From the NCBI GenBank assembly GCA_009925045.1, contig RFQK01000019.1:1-13857 (forward strand): 13,857 nucleotides of DNA. Reading direction: 5' to 3'. The DNA is from Methylococcaceae bacterium. GTDB lineage: Bacteria; Pseudomonadota; Gammaproteobacteria; Methylococcales; Methylomonadaceae. A program made the position numbers and the translations under genes. Shown here piece by piece: positions 7,331 to 13,857 of this stretch (positions are counted from its first letter, which is position 1; every line of letters starts with the position of its first letter). The notes below the pieces were generated by a model, which saw only the letters and a list, made by a program, of their open reading frames with translations, made no database searches and had not been told where the DNA came from.

Positions 7331-9029
7331 CCATCGTGCTAAAACGCGAATCTTACGTTTTCTGATGTTGTTCAGTTTTTTGGCTGTGCTGACGGGGATT
7401 TTTATCAGCATTATTTATTACCAGGACTTGCTGGCGACTAAAAACAATCATGGCAGCTTCGATCTTATTTTTAATAACTTCTTAAAGATATACGCCTCGT
7501 TGCTGGTGTTTTTGGGTCTGGGGACTTGGTGGATTATTCTCAATGAAGAAAGCCGCAAGGTAGCATTAGAGGAAACGCATAAACAAACCCAGTTGTTACT
7601 GGAAGAGATTGCTGAGCATCAAAAAACCGATAGTAAGTTACAAGATGCAATTCGCATGGCTGAAGCGGCTAACCAAGCCAAGAGTCGTTTTCTGAGCAAT
7701 ATGAGTCACGAGATCCGTTCCCCTTTAAACAGTATCGTCGGTTATGCTCATATTCTTAATCAAGATCCCAAGATTCCTGCTCACAGAAAACAGGCAGTTG
7801 AAACCTTAAAACGCAGCAGTGAGCATTTATCCGATTTAATCGAAGATATTTTGGATATTGCCAAGATCGAAGCCCGCAAATTTGATTTAAAGTATCAAAC
7901 CATCGACTTTTCCAGCTTGATTCGACATTTAGAACACACCTTCAGCGTTCAGGCTGAAAGCAAAGGCTTGCTGTTCAGTTGCATCGTAGTTAACCGCTTA
8001 CCGCGTTGGGTTCGAGGCGATGAAAAACGGGTGGGGCAAATTCTCATCAATTTGCTGAGCAATGCGATTAAATTCACGCCAAATGGTTCAGTCAGTTTAA
8101 AGATTGCTTATAGCGCCGGGGTCGCAACTTTTCAAATCATTGATACCGGTGTTGGCATTGCACCTGATCAATTACAACAAATCTTCCAGCCTTTTACACG
8201 ATTGACCAGCGCTAACGCTGGCAATGCTGTCGGCAGTGGTCTGGGGTTGACGATCAGTAAAACGCTAACTGAGGTGATGGGCGGTGAGATAACCGTAGAC
8301 AGCAAACTCGCGCAAGGCACTACTTTTAGCGTGAAATTACTCTTACCCAGTGTCCATGTTTCGGCCTCTGAAAAGCGCGATGACACTATCATTGGCTATC
8401 AAGGTTCCAGACGCAAAATCTTGCTGGTTGATGATCAAAAATCGCAACGACAATTATTAATCGACATTCTCGAGCCTTTGGGTTTTATTATTTGTGAAGC
8501 CAGTTCGGGAGAAAACTGTTTGTTTAAAATCATGCGTGAACGTCCCGACCTGATTATCATGGACATTTCCATGCCAGGCCTGAACGGTATCGACACCACC
8601 TCTCAGCTCCGTAAACTCGAAATCAGCTCGCCGATTCTGATTGTCAGTGCCAATGCTTATGCAGATGACCGCGTAGCCGCCATCAATGCGGGTTGTAATG
8701 ATTTTCTGCCGAAACCAATCAACCCAACCGACTTACTGGATCGTATTGGTACTTGGTTAAATCTTGACTGGATTTATATTCAGCCACAGTTTGAATCGGT
8801 CATCCCTGATGCTCAGTCAGACATCGCTATTCCCCCCGAAGACTTGCTGGAAAGCTGCGAAATTTTCGCCCGAATTGGGGATATGTTAGGCCTAAAATCT
8901 CATGTTCTAAATCTCATGACCAGCCACCCGGAGTATGATGGATTCTTCCAAACTATTTTAGAAATGATTAAGGCCTTTAAAGTGACAGAAATTCGTCAAA
9001 TCCTCGCTGCAGCAAATCGGAACGCCTAG
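7254..9029 (+). CDS. Hybrid sensor histidine kinase with receiver (kinase part of the split NCS1 sensor)
   Basis: This is an intact 591-residue kinase frame. Similarity to the NCS1-sensor family begins at about residue 25 (SHRAKTRILRF); the first 24 residues overlap the permease fragment in another frame and look like read-through of non-coding phase. Membrane helices are at about 34-56 and 79-97, a coiled linker at about 98-140, and the H-box MSHEIRSPLN with the phospho-acceptor His152. The ATPase has an N-box (GQILINLLSNAIKF), DTGVGIAP near 297 and GSGLGLTI near 328. A receiver spans about 388-500 with DD at 393-394, acceptor Asp437 and Lys487. A short helical tail (about 520-590) follows. 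No stop interrupts it, so function may persist. The start is uncertain: ATG 7254 has no good ribosome site, and M38 (7365) is an alternative. The response regulator follows after 3 nt. Confidence 0.85.
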   Translation: MSSIPKTVLSVKIISNPKTWPSALLSHRAKTRILRFLMLFSFLAVLTGIFISIIYYQDLLATKNNHGSFDLIFNNFLKIYASLLVFLGLGTWWIILNEESRKVALEETHKQTQLLLEEIAEHQKTDSKLQDAIRMAEAANQAKSRFLSNMSHEIRSPLNSIVGYAHILNQDPKIPAHRKQAVETLKRSSEHLSDLIEDILDIAKIEARKFDLKYQTIDFSSLIRHLEHTFSVQAESKGLLFSCIVVNRLPRWVRGDEKRVGQILINLLSNAIKFTPNGSVSLKIAYSAGVATFQIIDTGVGIAPDQLQQIFQPFTRLTSANAGNAVGSGLGLTISKTLTEVMGGEITVDSKLAQGTTFSVKLLLPSVHVSASEKRDDTIIGYQGSRRKILLVDDQKSQRQLLIDILEPLGFIICEASSGENCLFKIMRERPDLIIMDISMPGLNGIDTTSQLRKLEISSPILIVSANAYADDRVAAINAGCNDFLPKPINPTDLLDRIGTWLNLDWIYIQPQFESVIPDAQSDIAIPPEDLLESCEIFARIGDMLGLKSHVLNLMTSHPEYDGFFQTILEMIKAFKVTEIRQILAAANRNA

Positions 9030-9032
9030 ATT

Positions 9033-9767
9033 ATGAATAATCCCAAAGGCACCGTTCTGATTGTCGATGATACACCGGCCAATTTAGCCTTGTTATCCGA
9101 CACCCTATCCGAAGCTCAGTATCGCGTTCTGGTAGCCACGGATGGTCTGTCAGCAATTGAGCAAATCAGTTACAGCAAACCCGACATCATCTTGCTTGAC
9201 GTCATCATGCCGGGCATCGATGGTTTTGAGACTTGCAATCGTTTGAAATCTAATCCTGACACTCTGGACATTCCCGTGCTGTTTATGACCGGACTCAGCG
9301 AACTAGACGATTTATTACGCGGTTTCAGTGAGGGTGGACTGGATTATATTGTTAAACCAATTCGCCCGGCGGAAGTTCTGGCACGCATAGAAGTTCATCT
9401 GCAACAAACCCGAAATCGCTTGCGAGCAGAACAACTGATTCATCATAACGATTTTGCGGCCCTGGTCGTCGATAACCAAGGCATTATTAACTGGCTGACA
9501 CCCGCAGCCGAGCAGTGGCTAAATCACTTTAGCCAAGAGTTTGCACTGCTACCTTGCGCGGGTATTAATGACTCACTCCCCAGCAAACTATTAAGCGCTT
9601 TCCAGCAATGGAGTCAGCAAATCACCAATGTGGGCAGTGATGCAACAGAGTTTAAATTGGGCTCAGGTTTCAGTTTGAATATGAGCCCCTGTGAAAACGA
9701 GCGCGGTTATTTATTACTCTTACACCATGAAAGCGATAACTGGACACCGGACTTACAATCCAACTGA
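9033..9767 (+). CDS. Response regulator without a DNA-binding domain
   Basis: This 244-residue protein starts 3 nt after the kinase stop, so it is co-translated with it. Residues about 7-120 are a receiver: DD at 12-13, acceptor Asp56 in LLDVIMPG, Thr86 and Lys108 in KPI. Residues about 125-240 form a degenerate PAS-like sensor region (FAALVVDNQGIINWLTPAAEQWL, with LTP near 155-157). The receiver and PAS-like parts resemble regulators that accompany NCS1-type sensor kinases, which as I recall them end in a LuxR-type helix-turn-helix. Here the frame stops before any such domain, and oxyR begins one base later. It may signal only by protein contact, or the 3' end may have been lost in a deletion. 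The start ATG has no strong ribosome site, consistent with coupling. Confidence 0.85.
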   Translation: MNNPKGTVLIVDDTPANLALLSDTLSEAQYRVLVATDGLSAIEQISYSKPDIILLDVIMPGIDGFETCNRLKSNPDTLDIPVLFMTGLSELDDLLRGFSEGGLDYIVKPIRPAEVLARIEVHLQQTRNRLRAEQLIHHNDFAALVVDNQGIINWLTPAAEQWLNHFSQEFALLPCAGINDSLPSKLLSAFQQWSQQITNVGSDATEFKLGSGFSLNMSPCENERGYLLLLHHESDNWTPDLQSN

Positions 9768-9768
9768 T

Positions 9769-10674
9769 ATGAACCTTAGAGATTTACACTACATTGTTGC
9801 AGTAGCAGATCTTCAAAACTTTGGACAGGCAGCCGAACGATGTTTTATCAGTCAACCCACTTTGAGTATGCAAATCAAAAAACTCGAAGAAAGTTTGGGG
9901 GTGCAATTATTTGAGCGTAGCAATAAGAAAGTGTTGATCACGCAGGCCGGTGCTGCCATCGTCGAATCTGCCAGACGAATTCTGGAAGAAACCCAAAACA
10001 TCAAACAAATTGCCGCAACGGCTCAAGACCCCCTCGCGGGCAGTTTACGTCTGGGCGCTTTTCCGACCCTGGCCCCTTATTTGTTTCCAGCCTTGGTGCC
10101 TTTGATCAGAGCGTGTTTGCCGAATATTCGCTTGATCTTAGTTGAAGAAAAAACTGAACAACTTATCTCGCTGTTATCAAAAGGTGAGCTGGATATGGCG
10201 CTGCTGGCATTACCGATAGAGGAGGAACTGTTCGATTCAGTAGCCTTATTTGCGGATGAATTTTTCTTAGCGGTTGCCAGTGATCATCCTTTGGCTGAAA
10301 AGTCTCAGGTTGAACAAGCTGATCTGGTGGGCGAAAGTTTGTTACTTCTGGATGAAGGCCATTGTTTGCGCGGACATGCCTTACAGGTTTGCCAAATACA
10401 TGGCCTTGATGAACAGCAAGACCTCAGGGCTACGAGTCTGGAAACGCTCCGACAGATGGTTTGCGCAGGAACAGGTATTACTTTTATGCCCAAGATTACG
10501 CTGCGAGAGGATCCTCATATTCGCTATATTCCTTTTGATTTTCCACCCCAAAGAACTATTGGTCTGGTTTGGCGAAAAACCTCAGCAAGAACCCAATTAA
10601 TCAACACCTTAAAAGGCTTGATTCAAACCTCTGTTGCGAAGATTCAAGCGATTAAACCCTCACTGCCACAGTAA
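9769..10674 (+). CDS. oxyR: Hydrogen peroxide-sensing LysR regulator OxyR
   Basis: This is a 301-residue LysR-family activator that senses peroxide through a disulfide and controls antioxidant genes. The winged helix-turn-helix is at about 17-44 (NFGQAAERCFISQPTLSMQI), with a linker helix to about 88 and the effector domain after it. The motif LLDEGHCLRGHALQVC places the redox cysteines at 199 and 208, the same numbering as E. coli OxyR. The downstream ATSLETLRQMVCAGTGITFMP is also typical. I use the ATG at 9769, since it begins the conserved MNLRDLHYIV; an upstream in-frame start at 9691 lies inside the response-regulator gene. The ATG follows the regulator's TGA by one base and no ribosome site is evident, so it is probably translationally coupled to that gene. 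Confidence 0.95.
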   Translation: MNLRDLHYIVAVADLQNFGQAAERCFISQPTLSMQIKKLEESLGVQLFERSNKKVLITQAGAAIVESARRILEETQNIKQIAATAQDPLAGSLRLGAFPTLAPYLFPALVPLIRACLPNIRLILVEEKTEQLISLLSKGELDMALLALPIEEELFDSVALFADEFFLAVASDHPLAEKSQVEQADLVGESLLLLDEGHCLRGHALQVCQIHGLDEQQDLRATSLETLRQMVCAGTGITFMPKITLREDPHIRYIPFDFPPQRTIGLVWRKTSARTQLINTLKGLIQTSVAKIQAIKPSLPQ

Positions 10675-10675
10675 C

Positions 10676-10709
10676 AGTAGTCCCAAAGCAGATTGGCTCT
10701 GGGACCACT
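10676..10709. terminator. Stem-loop between convergent oxyR and the small exported gene
   Basis: Arms of 14 nt (10676-10689 and 10696-10709) pair at 12 of 14 positions around a 6-nt loop, with a core of GTCCCA/TGGGAC. It begins two bases after the oxyR stop and precedes the 3' end of the converging gene. No T-tract follows on either strand, so it may act as an RNA 3'-end stabiliser or a weak bidirectional terminator. Confidence 0.5.
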
Positions 10710-10724
10710 GACTCACGACCACAT

Positions 10725-10985
10725 TCAACCTTTGCGCTCGGGGTAACTATAAATAGCAGGACCTGAAGCTTTATCGACATAAAAGATTTCTTGCTGATTC
10801 CATTGTTGAGTCTCTATGTAATTCGGATAACTATGAATACCGCGATTAAACGCCGGATTGTCATAGAGCACTTCGGTAATCTGGTGATTCTGCACGTGAT
10901 CCATGGTGGCATGATCACCATGCGCATACACATGAGTGGATGCAGCCATTGCCGCAATCATTGAAATAATTGTGAAAGTTTTCAT
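10725..10985 (-). CDS. Small His-rich exported protein, candidate OxyR target
   Basis: I do not recognise this 86-residue protein. Residues 1-21 are a clear signal peptide (MKTFTIISMIAAMAASTHVYA) with cleavage before HGDHATMDHVQNH. The mature N-terminus therefore carries five histidines and two aspartates within about 13 residues, which would suit metal binding. The remainder is rich in Tyr, Asn and Gln, with two SYP repeats (HSYPNYIE and YSYPERKG), and has no cysteine. A ribosome site GGGAGAA lies 6 nt before the ATG. It converges on oxyR, and a near-consensus OxyR operator lies about 93-129 bp upstream of the start. A periplasmic role in metal or peroxide stress is therefore plausible but is inference only. 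Confidence 0.75.
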   Translation of the reverse strand: MKTFTIISMIAAMAASTHVYAHGDHATMDHVQNHQITEVLYDNPAFNRGIHSYPNYIETQQWNQQEIFYVDKASGPAIYSYPERKG

Positions 10986-11077
10986 GGTTGTTCTCCCGTT
11001 AAGTGATGTTATCCGCCGAAAGTTACTTGCACTCTCGACTCGGGGAACAGTGTGCCGCGAACAGCTTACCTAGAAAA

Positions 11078-11114
11078 ATCGATTGTTTTTATTAAATCAA
11101 TAGATGAAAACTAT
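11078..11114. promoter_or_regulatory. Candidate OxyR operator upstream of the small exported gene
   Basis: Four tetramers on the plus strand, ATCG, TTAT, ATAG and CTAT, are each separated by exactly 7 nt. The OxyR consensus is ATAG-N7-CTAT-N7-ATAG-N7-CTAT, so 14 of 16 defined bases match; one half-site pair is perfect. It lies between the stop of the superinfection-immunity gene (11129) and the start of the small exported gene (10985). oxyR itself is the next gene beyond. I see no convincing -10 downstream on the minus strand. Confidence 0.65.
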
Positions 11115-11128
11115 CAACCTATTTAGCC

Positions 11129-11377
11129 CTACTGAGGATCATCAATCTTTTCCAGAGCCCAGATAATAAGCAGTATCCAGACTAAACCTGTCATGCCCAA
11201 AGCAAAGTTGATCGCAAAAATGACCCAGCGATTTCTGTGGCCCTTGTTAAAGGCGATCAGCGTAGGAATGAAATAAATGGCATTAAAAATGATGAATAGG
11301 CCTACTAACAAAAGCAGCCCCAGGAGAGGACTCAGACCAAAACTATCAAAATAGCTAAAGGTTTGGATATCGTACAT
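11129..11377 (-). CDS. Superinfection immunity-family membrane protein
   Basis: This 82-residue protein belongs to the Imm_superinfect family, named for T4 Imm, which blocks DNA entry of related phages. Bacterial chromosomal copies are common and their role is mostly unknown. Two hydrophobic segments, about 17-40 and 49-72, flank the signature YFIPTLIAFNKGHRNRW (about 33-49) and the later GMTGLVWILLIIWALE. A short polar end (EKIDDPQ) follows. The ATG at 11377 has only a weak GGTGG ribosome site about 11 nt upstream. It lies alone on the minus strand with its own promoter-like sequence and no phage genes nearby, so I infer a housekeeping membrane role or a solitary defence gene rather than prophage remains. 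Confidence 0.85.
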   Translation of the reverse strand: MYDIQTFSYFDSFGLSPLLGLLLLVGLFIIFNAIYFIPTLIAFNKGHRNRWVIFAINFALGMTGLVWILLIIWALEKIDDPQ

Positions 11378-11605
11378 AAATGCTGTTGACCACCAGAAAA
11401 TTGTGAAGTTTCTATTTTAAGCGTCTGGTCCTGTAAACAGCGAAAATTCCATTCACTCCCTATCGAAAAGTTTATAATTCACGCCAATTCTCAGCAATCA
11501 TTTACTAAAAAAGCACGAATCCTCAATCGCTGGATGAACGGCTTGATAGTCACGCTTTAATCATGCCGATTAACTGAGCCCCGCATTTTTCACAGAGGTC
11601 ATATT
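11378..11605. promoter_or_regulatory. Divergent intergenic region, immunity gene / desaturase
   Basis: This 228-nt gap holds the promoter-like sequence for the minus-strand gene. It also has a perfect TATAAT at 11473-11478 on the plus strand that could be the -10 for the desaturase, although no good -35 lies 16-18 bp before it. If that -10 is used, the desaturase transcript has a leader of about 120 nt. I see no strong hairpin or known riboswitch there. Confidence 0.35.
11409..11437 (-). promoter_or_regulatory. Sigma70-like promoter for the immunity-family gene
   Basis: Read on the minus strand, TTTACA (complement of 11432-11437) and TAGAAA (complement of 11409-11414) are separated by 17 bp. 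They match the -35 and -10 consensus at 5 of 6 and 4 of 6 bases. The predicted start of transcription would leave a leader of about 25 nt. Confidence 0.45.
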
Positions 11606-12730
11606 TTGAGTATTTCCAGTTATCAGGCCGTTAATCGCGAACAACTTGCAAAAGACATTCACCAACTCTATCAGACTGCACTTGCCGATATAGGGCCTGC
11701 CGATTATCAACATATGAGACGGATGGAGCTTTGGGGCAAAGCCAGCACATTTTTGGGCTACGCCACAGCCTGGCTAGTCCCAAATCCGGTTTCTGCTTTT
11801 TTGATCAGCCAGGGTAATTTCACTCGCTGGACACAGGTCGCGCATCCGATTCAACACCGGGGGTACGACAAAATCAAACAAGCGCCCCAGCATTATCAAA
11901 GCAAGGGGTTTGCTAAAGGCTGGCGCCGTTTTCTTGACTGGCCAGACTGGATGACGCCGGCCGGCTGGCACCATGAACATGACGAAATGCATCATTATCG
12001 TTTAGGGGAAACGGCTGACCCCAATAATGCTGAACACAATATGCAATGGTTGCGTCAGTCACGCCTACCCATGTGGTCACGTTATTTGATCGTGGCTTTT
12101 TTTTCCGGGATCTGGAAACTGAGTTATTACACCCCGCGTACTCACAAGGAACTGGTGATCCGCCAGTTTCATTTGCAACACCAGGCGGCTCCCAGCATGA
12201 ACCGACTGGATGCCTGGAGCTTACGTAGTCAGCAAGGTCGCGGACTGTGGCTAAACAGTATTGCGCCGTATATGGCCTATCGTTTTTTGCTGATTCCGGC
12301 TTTGTTTTTGCCCTTAGGTGTCACAGCGGCAAGCAATGTCTTGTTAACGTCTGTGCTCGCCGAAATTTTTACCAATATGCACAGCTTCTTAGTCATGATG
12401 CCCAATCATGCTGGTGACGATGTGATGGGCTTTAATGACAAATCCAACAGCAAGGGCGAGTTTTATTTGCGGCAGATTCTAGGATCGGTCAATTACCCAA
12501 CAGGCTCCAATGCCAACGACTTTTTTTATGGCTGGCTGAATTACCAAATCGAACATCATCTTTGGCCTGACCTGCCTTTAAGCCAATATCAGAAATTACA
12601 ACCTCAGGTAAAAGCCTTGTGTGAGAAACATGGTATACCCTATTGTCAGGACTCGGTATTCAAGCGCTTGCTAAAAGCCGTGGATATTATGGTCGGCAAA
12701 ACCTCGATGCTTAAACCCTCTGTAGCTTAA
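11606..12730 (+). CDS. Membrane fatty acid desaturase
   Basis: This 374-residue protein is a di-iron, membrane-bound fatty acid desaturase that introduces a double bond into acyl chains of membrane lipids. The three histidine boxes are visible: HPIQH at 80-84, HDEMHH at 125-130, and QIEHH at 314-318 followed by LWPDLP. The last is the form seen in the wider front-end/acyl-lipid desaturase group. A further histidine pair, NMHSF and PNHAGDD, lies near 258-270. Hydrophobic segments are at about 46-68, 158-175 and 222-255. The start is a TTG at 11606 with AGAGG 7 nt upstream, and no ATG or GTG lies upstream in frame without loss of that site. The antiporter gene follows after 18 nt and is probably co-transcribed. 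Regioselectivity cannot be told from the sequence. Confidence 0.9.
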   Translation: MSISSYQAVNREQLAKDIHQLYQTALADIGPADYQHMRRMELWGKASTFLGYATAWLVPNPVSAFLISQGNFTRWTQVAHPIQHRGYDKIKQAPQHYQSKGFAKGWRRFLDWPDWMTPAGWHHEHDEMHHYRLGETADPNNAEHNMQWLRQSRLPMWSRYLIVAFFSGIWKLSYYTPRTHKELVIRQFHLQHQAAPSMNRLDAWSLRSQQGRGLWLNSIAPYMAYRFLLIPALFLPLGVTAASNVLLTSVLAEIFTNMHSFLVMMPNHAGDDVMGFNDKSNSKGEFYLRQILGSVNYPTGSNANDFFYGWLNYQIEHHLWPDLPLSQYQKLQPQVKALCEKHGIPYCQDSVFKRLLKAVDIMVGKTSMLKPSVA

Positions 12731-12748
12731 ACGAGATAAACATACTTC

Positions 12749-13857
12749 ATGGATGTGCTTGAACTTATCTGGATTGCTGCGGCTTTCCTGAGCGGTCTGA
12801 TTGTCAGCAAATTTTCACTGCCTCCCATGGTCGGTTACCTGATTGCCGGCTATGTGTTACATGCCATGCAGATTCCGCCTCTGCAAAGCCTGAGTCATCT
12901 GGCTGAAATTGGTATTCAGTTACTGCTGTTTAGTGTCGGTTTAAAACTTAAACCCAGCCTGTTACTCCGTCGAGAAGTACTGACAGTCGGCGGCTTGCAT
13001 GTCTTGTTGATGGCCGTGGTCTCGGGACTCGTATTTTTCTGGCTGAATCAGCATGTCACCGGTGGCTTTTTGCTAGGTATCAGTCTGGCTTTTTCCAGCA
13101 CCGTTTTTGCAATTAAAGCGCTGGAAGATAACGGTGAATTATCCTCGCTACATGGCCGTGATATTCTGAGTATCTTGATTTTACAAGACATTGTCGCGGT
13201 TGCCTTGCTGGCCTGGACTGAAGGCAAACAGGCCAGTCCCTGGTCTTTAGCTATTTTATTACTGCCCTTGTTAAGACCACTGGCACATCGTCTGCTGTCT
13301 GCCTGCCAAAACTCTGAACTGAATCTGTTATTAGGTGTTTCCATGGCCATCAGTGGTGGAGTATTGGCGGAAAAACTGAGTATTACCGCCGATCTCGGTG
13401 CGTTGCTGACCGGTTTGATGTTAGCCCATCACACCAAAACGGAAGAGTTGTCTAATCGGCTATGGAGTCTAAAAGAGCTTTTTCTGGTCGCTTTCTTTTT
13501 ACAAATTGGTCTGAATGAACTGCCTAACCATGACCAACTCTACCAAGCGGGGATGCTACTGGCCTTATTACCGTTACAAGGCATCATGTTCTTCGTTTTA
13601 TACCTGATTTCAGGTCTTAGGGTCCGCACGGCCTTTATTTCTTCTCTAAGCCTCACCACCTACTCGGAATTCGCCTTAATTACCACCAAAGCAATAACTG
13701 GAGCGGGCCTTCTGGCGACAGAATGGCAAGCCATTATTAGTCTGGCGGTAGCCGGCTCTCTGGCCTTGGCAGCGCCCTTAAATCGCTATTCACAGCCGTT
13801 ATTTGCCTTGCTAGAACCCTATTTAATGCGCTTTGAAAGACAGTCTGCTCACCCCGA
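12749..13857 (+). CDS. KefB-type cation:proton antiporter (partial, 3' end outside window)
   Basis: This is the membrane domain of a CPA2-family monovalent cation/proton antiporter, the family of KefB/KefC and YbaL, which exports K+ or Na+ in exchange for protons. The frame is open from the ATG at 12749 to the window edge, 369 codons, so any C-terminal nucleotide-binding (RCK/TrkA-N) domain lies outside. Family motifs are SKFSLPPMVGYLIAGYVL near 20-38, the IGIQLLLFSVGLKL segment near 54-67, FSSTVFAIKALEDNGE near 115-130 and SILILQDIVAVALL near 140-155. Repeated hydrophobic helices follow through to the edge. It begins 18 nt after the desaturase stop with only a weak GAG ribosome site about 13 nt upstream, which suggests coupling. 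Ion specificity is not deducible. Confidence 0.88.
   Translation, partial: MDVLELIWIAAAFLSGLIVSKFSLPPMVGYLIAGYVLHAMQIPPLQSLSHLAEIGIQLLLFSVGLKLKPSLLLRREVLTVGGLHVLLMAVVSGLVFFWLNQHVTGGFLLGISLAFSSTVFAIKALEDNGELSSLHGRDILSILILQDIVAVALLAWTEGKQASPWSLAILLLPLLRPLAHRLLSACQNSELNLLLGVSMAISGGVLAEKLSITADLGALLTGLMLAHHTKTEELSNRLWSLKELFLVAFFLQIGLNELPNHDQLYQAGMLLALLPLQGIMFFVLYLISGLRVRTAFISSLSLTTYSEFALITTKAITGAGLLATEWQAIISLAVAGSLALAAPLNRYSQPLFALLEPYLMRFERQSAHP

Noticed and set aside
6480..7335. Programmed ribosomal frameshifting joining the three sensor frames
   Set aside because: No X-XXY-YYZ slippery heptamer is visible at the first switch, and conserved segments appear to be missing at both, which frameshifting cannot restore.
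9691..9768. Longer N-terminus for OxyR
   Set aside because: It would add 26 residues translated from the response-regulator gene; MNLRDLHYIV at 9769 is the conserved OxyR start.
10274..10600. Open frame of 108 codons on the plus strand
   Set aside because: It is an alternative phase inside oxyR, covering the redox-cysteine region that is well conserved in the oxyR frame.
13048..13350. Open frame of 100 codons on the minus strand
   Set aside because: It is antisense to the hallmark antiporter motifs.
1..13857. CRISPR array, tRNA, rRNA or transposon ends
   Set aside because: No regularly spaced repeats, cloverleaf sequences, rRNA-like stretches or transposase frames were seen on either strand.

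Overview
The window looks like chromosome from a gammaproteobacterium, probably a methylotroph or methanotroph of the Methylococcales type. This is inferred from an urtABC urea-uptake operon led by an FmdC-like porin, an OxyR with E. coli-like cysteine numbering, and moderate base composition. No rRNA, tRNA, CRISPR array or insertion sequence was seen. The genus assignment is a guess.

Region 1 (1-5067, minus strand) is one nutrient-uptake operon, transcribed right to left: an outer-membrane porin, urtA (periplasmic urea/amide-binding protein), urtB and urtC (the two permeases; urtC runs off the left edge). urtD and urtE would be expected beyond it. An intrinsic terminator lies between urtA and urtB. 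It probably lets the binding protein be made in excess over the permeases, and it argues for a GTG start of urtB downstream of the hairpin.

Region 2 (5068-6095) is a control region rich in inverted repeats, followed by an unrecognised exported protein that diverges from the porin.

Region 3 (6096-10674, plus strand) is a sensory cluster. The sequence resembles a large transporter-type sensor kinase: an NCS1 (cytosine/allantoin permease) domain, a Cys-rich linker, then a hybrid histidine kinase. Here it is cut into three reading frames. The permease-like part appears to lack its middle membrane segments, and the Cys-rich linker stops early where the kinase frame takes over. The kinase and receiver are intact. 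A response regulator follows that has no DNA-binding domain, and one base after its stop comes oxyR.

Region 4 (10675-11605) has two small minus-strand genes. One is a His-rich exported 86-residue protein with a near-consensus OxyR operator upstream. The other is a membrane protein of the superinfection-immunity family with its own promoter. Region 5 (11606-13857, plus strand) has a membrane fatty-acid desaturase with a TTG start and a KefB-type cation/proton antiporter cut by the window end.

The porin, Urt transporter and sensor cluster plausibly form a urea or short-amide uptake and sensing module whose sensor arm is decaying or has been rebuilt. The strongest new observations are the three domain losses in that sensor arm and the candidate OxyR operator beside oxyR.
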